Positions 36,378 to 45,730 of a stretch of 45,863 bases of DNA are shown piece by piece. Every line of letters begins with the position of its first letter. Position 1 is the first letter of the stretch. A program made the translations under genes and the position numbers. The notes below the pieces were generated by a model. That model had not been told where the DNA came from. It searched no databases and was given only the letters and a program-made list of their open reading frames with translations. This DNA is from Helochares maculicollis (taxonomy: Eukaryota; Arthropoda; Insecta; Coleoptera; Hydrophilidae). The stretch lies in the NCBI GenBank assembly GCA_033557835.1, contig JAWQRO010000258.1, forward strand, positions 1 through 45,863, given 5' to 3'.

Positions 36378-37660
36378 GAAGAGTTAAGTTATAAAACTTA
36401 CAGGGATGGTAGATATAAGAAATAATAATAACTGTTGGAACTCCCTATGGTGTTGTCGGTCGAAAACAGACGAATTTTATCGGTATTTCAAAGAATCGTC
36501 TTCTTGTTTACGCTTAAAGCATGTAGACTGGAAACTGACGAAATAATAATAAAAAAAATAACAGCCCAATAAATTTTAACCGAAGAGAAAAAACAAGCGC
36601 CACATGTTTGGTCGGATTGCGTTCATTTCAATTTTTTTAATACATTATTTACTATTACTTAAGATAGCTAAAGTTTTCTTTATGTCTTATTCAAAGAAAG
36701 ACATATTTACTAATATGCAAATCATTTGAACTTACGAAGCACGAAACAAGAAAAGCCATCATTTTATTGTAAACAAGGTAATAAAAATAAAAGTGGATTC
36801 TCATCAAAAAACGCAAAGCGCAATAAATTTACAACCACAGACGCAAGAGAAACGGTGCATGTTTTTCTGTCGTCGCAATAATATGAACTTGTACTATTAA
36901 TTATGGTAGAAATTGACTGTAGTCCATCGTATTTAATTAGCCAGCCATCGAATTATAACGATAAAGAATGTTGACAATTAAGTAATTGTTTAGTTTGCGA
37001 TGTATGATGTAACCGCCCTTCTTGTGGCGGTAATATAAAGCGATATATTTTCGAGGTCACGTTCGATCTCCAGTTCAAAAAACAACGGACTCGAATAAAA
37101 TTTACTTCAATGATTGTTTATGTTCTTTTTTCTGTCTTTATGCTATTAGGAAGGTTTTATGTTCGTGAAATAATTTTATCTCGTGATTACGACGAATGTA
37201 ACGCTTTGTTTTGATTGTGATGCCGGTATTTTTATAGAGTTTATAGAGATAAAGGCGACGTTAGTTTGCGATGTATGATGTAATCGTCTTTCTTACGGCG
37301 GAAGATAGTAATACAAAGCGATCTTTTTTCGAGGTCACGTTCTCTTTTAAATGATTTGAAAAAACGCGGCGCTATAAAATTTGACTTCAATGGTTGTTTA
37401 TGTTCTTTTGATTTTGAAGGACCTAACGACGTGTTTGATTGTGATGCCGTTATTTTCATAGCAACGGTGCCGTTGTGTCTGCATTATATTCTTTAGCCCA
37501 GCATGGTCTAACGGCATCATTTCAATTATGCCAGCAGTCCCAAATAAGCCAAATTTTCAACATTTTTATTTATACTAAGAAAATACCTGGTCGTGGTCAC
37601 ATTGACGTTCTTAACATGTGGGTTAAGTATTGGAAATTAATTCTGCAACATCCTCTATAT
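36378..37660 (-). mobile_element. Interspersed repeat, copy 2 (-), with internal duplication
   Basis: Inverted copy of 32184-33580. Its outer end, read on the - strand from 37660, is ATATAGAGGATGTTGCAGAA. It differs from copy 1 by many substitutions and several gaps, including a section present twice here (about 37000-37220 and 37264-37460). One frame of the - strand (37459-37241) keeps RDLEKRSLCITIFRRKK; the second unit has a frameshift just after the matching point. The divergence and decay point to an old insertion. Confidence 0.8.
36995..37465 (-). repeat. Tandem duplication inside repeat copy 2
   Basis: Two units of roughly 200-250 bases follow each other. Both contain, in + strand order, GTTTGCGATGTATGATGTAA, AAAGCGAT, TTTTCGAGGTCACGTTC, TTCAATG(A/G)TTGTTTATGTTCTTTT and TTTGATTGTGATGCCG. 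Copy 1 carries a single unit. The duplication therefore arose in this copy or its source, or was lost from copy 1. Confidence 0.75.
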
Positions 37661-38865
37661 TAAGACAGGGCTTATACGAATTCTTTTGCCATTTTCGGCG
37701 ATGATGCGGCAAGTTGGAAACTATTACGAAGAAACAATACAACAACTTCGGACTGCTCAAATCTACTTCTCGACATTAAAAATTAAATATTTCAATGATT
37801 TCAAAAACATAGTATTAAGCAACATTACTTATGCTACTTGAAACGTCAGCGACAGTGATATCAAGACTGTCTAACAGACCGCTGCTAAGCGAGCGAGGAG
37901 CCCAGATTCCACGAAGATGGACTTGACGATACCAAGAGCTCTTCCAGCATATGGTCTTCGCAATTCACCAATTAATTTCTAGAGGAGCAAGCTTCATGAG
38001 TTAGTGCAGTGAAGTGACAAACCCACAAAAGGGCAGAGGGTGACAAAACCTATAAGTGCAACAAGGCAAATAAAATTTAGAACTGCTGAGCAGAAATTTA
38101 ATCAGCTCCATCTTATCAATTACGTTAGAAGTATAGTGCTAATTTTTAAAAAAATGGATACATTATCATTCCATTTCCATTAAAATTTTGAAAGCTTTCA
38201 ATCAAAATCTCTTAACATTTCGAAATTGGGCTAGTAAAACGCAGTCAGAACATTTTTACCTTTTTGGTGAAACATTAATTTTTTACAGTAGCTGAAACAA
38301 ATTATGGGAATATCTCAGGTGTATGTATGTGTTCTTCTCTAAAGATATGCATTTAATGCAGTGCAAAAATCTAATGATTTTACTTTAGTAAAGTCTTACA
38401 AATCAGAACAATCATTCATCTGATGATATGAAATATTACAAAATAAAATAGAACAGTGGTTGCAACGCTTATGTACTTTCATGTCCCATACCTTGACTTA
38501 TTCAATATTTCCATGAATCCTACATAACTTCAATTAATATCTTAAATTAGTTTTAATATCATACAGGTAGATGAAAACACAGTAAACTGTCACGACGTGT
38601 GTAACTGATGATTAAGTAACAAATGCGATGTTCCAAAATACTGACACACTTCCAAATAAACAACTCAATTTGGGATTGCCCATTCAAAACTATAATTCTA
38701 TTCCACACAGTTCCACATTACGGGCTAAAACATCATACACCATTGTGCGCTTCCATGAATCAGAATACTCTAAACCTCGTTTAAGATATTCATATTTCTT
38801 CTTCCAGGGCGACGTTTTGAATCGTCAATAAATTTAGATCAGTGGTAGCACTCATCGATGTAAGG
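37661..38865. other. AT-rich noncoding stretch
   Basis: A 67-codon + strand frame at 38628-38831 has no domain. No repeat or RNA gene was recognised. Confidence 0.45.
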
Positions 38866-39050
38866 CTTTCCCGAAAGTGAAAAGTTTCCAATAACCACAG
38901 GTGGATATATGGCTTGTGATGAGAGGGGGTTGGTTCAGATACAGCGGCGTCACACCGCATCGCACCATTTCCAACCAAACTCAAATCTGAAATAGTAAGC
39001 AAGTAAAGGAAAGTCTTGAAATCTCGCGCTAAGGGAGCAACGCCCCGAGG

Positions 39051-39084
39051 CCGATAAAGCACACTCATGCAGTCAGTAGTCAGT
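39051..39084 (+). promoter_or_regulatory. Candidate core promoter with two TCAGT initiators
   Basis: Two TCAGT motifs, the canonical arthropod initiator, lie two bases apart (39073-39077 and 39080-39084). A weak TATA-like string (GATAAAG, from 39053) lies about 28 bases before the A of the second initiator, which is the usual spacing. No downstream promoter element was seen at +28. An ATG in good context (CTCAATGG) follows 35 bases downstream. Seen: the motifs and spacing. Inferred: promoter activity. Confidence 0.3.
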
Positions 39085-39116
39085 ACAACAAACTCATACT
39101 CGTATATCTTTTCTCA

Positions 39117-39215
39117 ATGGCTACTCCCACCACCCAAAACTCCATCTATCCATCCGAGGTTACGCGTTGTCTCGGTCTAGCAGCCGACTCGCCGATCGCC
39201 CATCTCGCTTCTTAA
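39117..39215 (+). other. Small open reading frame, 32 codons
   Basis: It starts ATG GCT ACT in a favourable insect context (TCAATGG) and ends at TAA. It lies directly downstream of the two initiator motifs, so in a transcript from there it would be the first ORF. The peptide (begins MATPTTQNSIYP) is not recognised. It could be an upstream ORF of a longer leader. Confidence 0.22.
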
Positions 39216-39234
39216 CAGCCTTCACTCTAAAAGC

Positions 39235-39476
39235 ATGCACGCGATATATAGAGGGACATTATGTCAAGGGGAACAGATGTATAAAATAAATATCCGAGCT
39301 GTATGCGCTAGGAGGAGAGCCATGATTCCGGAATCGCATAAATCAGGACACCGGGGGCTGCAGGGTGGCTCCAGCCTCGTCCTGAACTTGAACTACCCCG
39401 AGGCGGAGATCACCGGTTTCACTTCTTTCATTTGTTTTCGCGGCCTGTCGATATGCGTGCAAAAGTGTGAGTTCAC
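39235..39476 (+). other. Candidate first-exon coding segment ending at a 5' splice site
   Basis: A frame opens at ATG 39235 and continues to 39486. A 5' splice-site match (AAAAGT|GTGAGT) at 39476 would cut it after 80 codons plus two bases. The peptide has no domain, signal peptide or membrane segment that I recognise. The case rests on its position after the promoter-like cluster and on the splice signal. Confidence 0.2.
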
Positions 39477-39486
39477 CTTTTCTTGA

Positions 39487-41550
39487 GGATTGACAAATTG
39501 TACTTGCTATCCACCTAAATAACCAAAACAATAATATTTAGATTAACCCTTTGGTGCTTTGAGGTCTAAACAAATAGAAACGATGACCTCTGACCAATTA
39601 CTCATTGGATTTACTGAACAATCACCTCCCACATTTGCACTTTCGGAAAGCTTAAAACGCCAACTTAACTATTTTATAATTGAAGAGCAAATCTAGTTAT
39701 TTAAAATTAGTATTACTAATATTAACATTTATTTGCATTCGACGAAAATGTTAGGTCAGATGTTGATGCTTAGTTTTTCGTGTAAATTAGTGGTTTAAAT
39801 TAATTAGGGGTGCATTTGACAGAATAGACATGGGAATATTTATGTATTTGTAGCGTAAAAATTTTAATACAAAATTCGGAAATATAGTCACACCTGACGA
39901 ATTAAGAGGGTAATAGTCATCTGAATGTAGGGGCAAAGAATTTTTGATAGACTTTGTAAACTAGATGGTCTTATTTCAAACATTTATTCAGACTTCATGT
40001 TATCGTAGAGCAAACACGAACAAGTTATAGAGAGAGATTCGACTCATAAATATTATAATAACAGACCAACAAATAAGCGAGTGGTTTAAATTTAAATTGG
40101 GATAAATTTAATCGCTATTCTGCGAGCTACTGAATTTAGCACAATTGAATAGAAATATATAAACTTAAAAAGTTAACAGATAACAGGGCTAGGTATATCT
40201 AACTTTAGAAAATTGTACTAAACTGTTTGTAGTAATATTATAATGAGTCATTTGGATTACTTTGGCAATATCTAAAATTTCTAGTCTCAGGGGAAGTTAA
40301 ACCGCAATGCCATATAACCATTTCCCTTCAGAAAAAGACGCAGCTTATTTGAGCTTTATTTTCAAATAATAACATAAGCTTTGTTTATCAAAATACGAGC
40401 TGGCTGTGTTGAAAAAAATTAGCAATTAAAGAAAATTAAGACATGAGGAAAATATTACAATTTAATAAAAAAAAGCAAAGGAAGCAAAACAGTGCATGGA
40501 AGTAAACTGAAAATCGATGGAAAAATTGAAATTGAAGGAGTCGAAATTAAATATGTTGGAATCTGCAGAAAAATCATAACATTGATGCTAACAAGACTTA
40601 GAATTTGAAGAAAGCAATTTGAGGAATCCCTCCGAAACTATAAGATGTGTAGATGAAAAGAATTATAAAAGAAAAAGAAACAGTGGAATCCACAAGTTGT
40701 TAGAATAGAGGAAAAGAAATTAGTAGATATTATAAAAATAATCGATGACCACTTAAGAAAAAGGTCTAGAGTTGGATATCATTATTAGAGTAAGAGTTAA
40801 TCCATGCCAGTAGTAGGAAGCTAAAGTAAAGGTGTATGCAAGTCAATCATTTTATGCTTAATAATAAATCAAATTGAGGGTCTATATATTCTTTATGAAC
40901 GTTTCAATTTTTAGTGAGTATACATGTCTCTATAATTTCCATAAATATTATAGTTTAGCTAACATTTACTAAACTAATTAGTTTGTTTACTTTTTAACTG
41001 GAAGAAATCAATTGTAGACGAGTTTCACAGAGTATAGAAAAAAATACATTAAAAAATCCGGAGCTGAATGGGAAAAGAAAACAGTAAGACATCTTTGAAA
41101 TAACGGGATTAAAGTAAAAATTGATTACCGAGTTCGGTAGAGTAATCAAGAAAATGTTCACTATAACAGGGTAATGATCCTACATTACCTAAAGGTTGAC
41201 ATGGTTCCACGATTTTGCTATAATAGCCTATGTTAGCCAGCTCAAATGATCTTAACGCTATTGTGTTTATATAAACACACCAGAGACACAATCATACATG
41301 CTATATGTCTCAAATATTCAATCTTCTTTTATGGAACCTGTGGTTAAGTTTTTTTATTGCAGTACTTGCTCTTGACTTTCTAGGGTTTATTGGAATGTAA
41401 GAGATAGTGTCATACTAACCTCGGCGTAAAAAATATTTAGAAAAGTGACTTATCTTTAACACAAGTATTTAGAAAAATTACAAAAGTTAACTAAAATTAA
41501 ACAAGCTCTATCCTAGTTTTTGCTTTTGTATTCAATGGGCGTCCCATATT
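39487..41550. other. AT-rich noncoding stretch
   Basis: Purine-rich, A-rich sequence lies at about 40430-40800. A good 3' splice-site string (TTTTTTTATTGCAG near 41361) has no partner seen. No gene, RNA gene or repeat was recognised. Confidence 0.5.
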
Positions 41551-42240
41551 TAATTCCATTTGGCATTTTGATGTTACGTGGTATATTGTCGCCGCAATAG
41601 TGGAAGTTGTGGTGTGAGAAAGTAAGCTCCCGGAACTAGCACAGGTGTCCGGCATTGACGGCGGGGAAAGATGGAAAAGCCATCTAAGTTGTCAAAAACT
41701 CCTAAAATATTAGAGTGTTCGATTTGAAAGCTCCCGTCCGTCCGTTAGCTCTCCGCCTTTCCGCGCGCCCTTCGCGCCGCACCTCTCACACAATGAGGCT
41801 GATGAATCGTCTCTGTTGAGTGATTTATGTCTGCCACAGTAAATTGTGTGTGAACTGGGTGCAGTGCATGCGTTCCCGTGGTCTGCCGGTCACCATAATT
41901 CTTAGTGCGCGCGCGTTGCTGCATGTTCACATACGCCATACATCACCGGACTCGTACAAGGCGTTTGATATAGTTTAGTGGTGAACATTAGTTACCCCAC
42001 AGCTGTATCCAGCCTCCAGATGTATGTGTGCAGACTTCCACCTCACCTGCAACGCCGCGCGGTGCGCTATCCACTAACACCACTAATAACTAAGATATCA
42101 CCGAAAGCGATGGTCCTTCAAGCCGGACTCTCAAGCTCCGGTTGTCTCTGCTTTATACCTTTCTCTATCTATCTATACACACACGAACTGGTATTTTATT
42201 GCAGTAAATGAACTCTACCGTCTGGTGTATGTTAAATAAA
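41551..42240. other. CpG- and pyrimidine-rich patch
   Basis: Dense CpG at about 41730-41790 and 41870-41920 (for example GCGCGCGCG), a GTCCGTCC run near 41733 and a TATC/AC simple repeat at about 42163-42185. Overlapping frames on both strands lack domains. It resembles a 5' UTR or promoter island; no initiator with correctly spaced partners was found. Confidence 0.35.
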
Positions 42241-43405
42241 TTAGTAAAGAATGAGCGTGGTGGCCTTCAATAAACTCTGCCCGCTTTATCTTCAATCTCA
42301 TTGTAGCTATTACGCCCATCGAAAATTAATGAGAAAATTGCCAATGGACTTATCTTGCTCTCTTCGAATGCGATATGTACTCTGGATTATTTTTTATCTT
42401 TTTTACTGCTGGCATTTTATTAAAAAACTCGATCGCCCACGTGATGCCGTACATCTCATTGATCTCAATATATTTAGGTAGCGTCGATTATGTTACGCAA
42501 AACGATGAAGAAGAGCGCTTTGGAGTTCAAAACAGTTGTCCAAACCCTATAAAAAATGGGATATTTATGATCTAAATATCGCTCAATGTTAGGTGAATTT
42601 CCACGGGTTAGTTTATATGTGATTGTGTTTTCGACGATTTGTCAACAATTAACCGGTCATCTGAAAGAGTTAATCAAAAATTAAAGAGTAGGCTTGAATT
42701 GTCAGTACCAATAATACATCATGGAGTGTTTATTTGCTCTTTGCTAATGTTATCTATTTTGCTGTTTCTAGAAATAGATTTTATGTCAAAACATAAATAG
42801 TTGAGTTTCATTTGAACGCTGGCTCCACAGTACTTATAATATTATTAGTTGAAGATTTATCAACGGATCATCTTCTTTATCGAACATTATATCTTACGGC
42901 ATGAAATCGCCTGCACTGCAATCTTAGTGTGTATATTCAAAACAGGGTTAAAAATATACAGGAAAATTTATTAGAAATTAGAGGCAAGAGACTAAACCAT
43001 TATGTGATTAAAGGCGGGACATTAAAGTTAGCATTTCTCTACGAGTACACCCATGATATCATTTGGAACGAAATAATGTCAAAAAAGACGTGTTTTCGAC
43101 GAAGGGAATGCTAAAGCTCTTCTGGGTTAAGAAATTGTCAACTACGACTTTTTGTTAATTTCGGCAAACAAATAAAGAAGACGACTACTGTTTCTTGTAG
43201 ACTGGCCTTATAGGCAAAAATTTGCTGCAAGTAAAAAAGCAACATAATAGATATTATATGACGAACCGGGGTGTTTTACTCATGTAGTTTTACTGCCTTG
43301 TATACAGCATTTTTATGAGGCTTATTATTATAGTATTATTGTTGTAATCACGTTTTAAAAGCTAATGCATATATGTTTATATTTGACATGCTCTCATGAT
43401 TTTAA
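42241..43405. other. AT-rich noncoding stretch
   Basis: Overlapping + strand frames lie at 42251-42575 and 42929-43114, without domains. Nothing else was seen. Confidence 0.45.
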
Positions 43406-43433
43406 TTAATTCTTCTTTTTGTTGCAGGTAAGT
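43402..43433 (+). other. Candidate recursive splice site (ratchet point) 4
   Basis: TTCTTCTTTTTGTTGCAG ends at 43427 and GTAAGT follows at once. Sixteen of the 20 bases before the AG are pyrimidines, and TTTTAATTAAT just upstream offers branch-point-like sequence. It matches the fly ratchet-point consensus closely. With the second 5' site at 43508 it is the strongest of the four. Confidence 0.7.
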
Positions 43434-43508
43434 AAAAAGAAGCTCGTAAATAATATCCATCAAGAGTATCCTTATACTTAAACTAATTCATCAATATGCT
43501 TATGGCTG
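43428..43508 (+). other. Candidate RS-exon after ratchet point 4
   Basis: A second strong 5' site (GGCTG|GTAAGT) lies 81 bases after the ratchet junction. All three frames contain stop codons within the 81 bases, so stable inclusion in a coding mRNA is unlikely. A skipped RS-exon fits best. Confidence 0.5.
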
Positions 43509-44145
43509 GTAAGTTGTTACATTGGCGGAAAGCAAACAGGAAGGTATAATTCAATGAACATGCAGTTATGTATACGCCGAACTAATTAATTCGATCGCGT
43601 CGTTTTTATTTATATTATGTAAAATCGGAGACTGGAGGGCGCAACTAGAGTGGTCTGGCGTGCTTTTGAGCAAGCAAATGAAACCGAATGAAAATAAAAA
43701 ACAATCCTTTTTGTACCAACGCGATTCCCACTTACTATACATTAAACAAATATATTGCTCCTCTCTAAAGTATACTGCCACTTCTTGCATCCAAACACCG
43801 CGAGTTCAAGATTGTATCTCATAGATTCGCCCTGAATACTGATCAACCCCAGTCGTCTTAAAGTAAGAATTTTTTATATCAGCCACCGATAATGTTCCCA
43901 CGTGGAAATTGCATCGAGTTTTTAGCTTCAAGTTTTTGTTCACGATTTTACGAAACAAAATTTAACGCTGAAGAACTAGTTATAACGTAAGTCTTGAGTT
44001 ATGTGTCCATTTCTCGGAGTGCTACCCGATACAGAAAAAACCCGACGAGATTGAAACTTGGCATAGGATTAAATGAGCAATTATTTAAAACGGAAATTTG
44101 TTTATTTTTACATTATAAATAAAAGCTCAGAAACGCTAGCTGTAT
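43509..44145. other. Noncoding stretch
   Basis: A 74-codon - strand frame at 43566-43790 has no domain. Nothing else was recognised. Confidence 0.45.
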
Positions 44146-44205
44146 ATGGGGGTAGCCGAGTGGTGAATCCTGCAATTATGAACGTAAGAGTTTCAATCTG
44201 CAGTA
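44146..44205 (+). repeat. tRNA-like A-box and weak B-box, possible SINE or tRNA remnant
   Basis: TAGCCGAGTGG at 44153-44163 is a perfect tRNA D-arm (A-box) match of Leu/Ser type, preceded by GGGGG. A degraded B-box-like string (AGTTTCAATCTG) follows about 27 bases later. No acceptor stem can be formed and the anticodon arm is not clear, so this is not a working tRNA gene. A SINE head or a tRNA pseudogene fits; chance is possible. Confidence 0.3.
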
Positions 44206-44380
44206 AGTAAGAAAGAAGCACTTTAAAAGAACTGAAAGTAATATATTCGATGTAACTTCATCAACTATAAACGAGGATTAAGTGACCGTAATCATATGGT
44301 TATAAAAAGCTATATCGAAGGACTTATTAACTTCTTGTCGTCCTTAATCCATCTCCACGCGAATAAAGGTACGCTTTGAT
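44206..44380. other. Noncoding
   Basis: Nothing was recognised. Confidence 0.4.
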
Positions 44381-44501
44381 CCGATATATATTCGTTTTTC
44401 ATTTGTGTCAAACAGGGCTCTATTTTCTTCTCGAAATAACCCGTCTGTAGATGTTTTTCGGTCGCTGTGTGTTCAGCGAAGTTGTCTCCGTCACGTCTCT
44501 C

Positions 44502-44528
44502 GTCTGTCAGATTATAGACATGACAGAC
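44502..44528. repeat. Inverted pair of TGACAG motifs
   Basis: Arms GTCTGTCA and TGACAGAC are perfectly complementary around an 11-base spacer. TGACAG is the core binding site of TALE homeodomain factors of the Meis/Homothorax type, so this may be a paired site. The repeat lies in a small GC-richer patch, about 44380-44625. Confidence 0.45.
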
Positions 44529-44624
44529 AGGGCCGCCCGCGACCTGCTCATCATATTACCTGGACTTTTCAAGGCCACGTCTCTCGACATCACAATCCGA
44601 CGTAATCATACTTGTACATGTTAA
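44520..44624 (+). other. Small open reading frame, 34 codons
   Basis: ATG ACA GAC to TAA in GC-richer DNA; it begins inside the inverted TGACAG repeat. The peptide (begins MTDRAARDLLIILPGLF) is not recognised. Likely chance, recorded because it is the only ATG-initiated frame of note in the patch. Confidence 0.12.
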
Positions 44625-45557
44625 TCACGATGCAATTTCGCAACCACCCGAAATTATTCGAGATTATAGTTAATTTTATGGGCCGAGATGATTGGTTATG
44701 TTTGGAGTCATAAAAGTGGAGGTTCGGAAATTGGATTTTTAATACTGTTGGTAGAAATTAGATTTTTTTCGACTTCTTCATACCTTTTAATACTTACTGG
44801 GATGAATAAACATGGCAAATTTATTGGTTTGTACATTTATAAAACATATATTCGGTTGAACATAATAAAAACTAGATAAAAGGCGCGTAAAATATTTACG
44901 AATTATGTAGAAAATCAGTCTCAGCATTGGTTAGCGTCTGCCTTGGATGTTAGATCGACAAATTTTAGATAATTTTGATTTAAGGCTCTTTTCATGTGTC
45001 AGTATTCGTTATATCTTAAGCCTTGAATTGTTCTGATTTTTACCATGCGCATGGGAACGTAAAAAGGTATAACAAACAAACAAATGACTTAATTTAGACC
45101 GTACTAACAGTACGCCCATAAAGAATTTATGCAGAGTACCACGGACACTCACTGGGTGTCAAATAAATAAGATGTGACCAGCACCATTTCAAGTCGCTAC
45201 AAGCACCTTCCCATTATGTTCCGGTAAGCCGGTCATAAATACTACTTAAGTTGTCCATAAATGATCATAAACCATACTGACCCATGTCAGTACTGTCAGA
45301 TTATGTAACTTTATGATCTACGTCATCCATTTAATAGTAGTTTAGATACATTTTAGAATCAATCTTTGAACGGGAATATAAACAATCGACTAAGATGCTG
45401 GTGAAAATTTATTAGATTTCTGGATGGTTCAATAATCGCTTTCCTTTAGAAAGATGGAGGTTTTTTAACATTATTCTATTTTGAATACTTTTATTTTTTT
45501 TAATTTAATTTTTTATACTTGCATGTATGATTTTTGTTTTAATTCTTTTAAAATTAC
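44625..45557. other. AT-rich noncoding stretch
   Basis: Only short frames occur (one of 63 codons at 44688-44879, without domain). It ends in T-rich sequence just before the mariner. Confidence 0.5.
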
Positions 45558-45559
45558 TA

Positions 45560-45587
45560 CTAGGTGTTGGAATTAATTCGTAGCGTT
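45560..45587 (+). repeat. Putative mariner left terminal inverted repeat
   Basis: It begins CTAGGTGTTGG after a TA. The ~28-base length is assumed from mauritiana-type mariners; the right-hand partner is not in the window, so the boundary is unverified. Confidence 0.55.
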
Positions 45588-45730
45588 TGATGAGACATGG
45601 CGTGGTTACTGCAGTGTTCTGTTTTTACCTTCAGAAGCAAATTGATCGTTGAACAGCTGCTATTAGGTACTGTTTTTACGATGCATCTTATTTTTAAATG
45701 TTAATAACAACAAATGGCAGCTATTTAATT

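Larger units (their letters stand above)
38866..39490. other. GC-richer block with promoter-like and exon-like signals
   Basis: The block contains the promoter-like cluster at 39051-39084, a 32-codon ORF at 39117-39215 and an 83-codon frame at 39235-39486. A 92-codon frame on the - strand (38790-39068) overlaps its left part and has no domain. Confidence 0.35.

Noticed and set aside
41745..41939. 64-codon - strand frame in the CpG-rich patch
   Set aside because: Composition-driven openness; no domain and no splice support on that strand.
42040..42060. Reverse-strand GCAG|GTGAGG junction
   Set aside because: Preceding sequence on that strand is GC- and purine-rich with no tract, and GTGAGG is not a strong 5' site.
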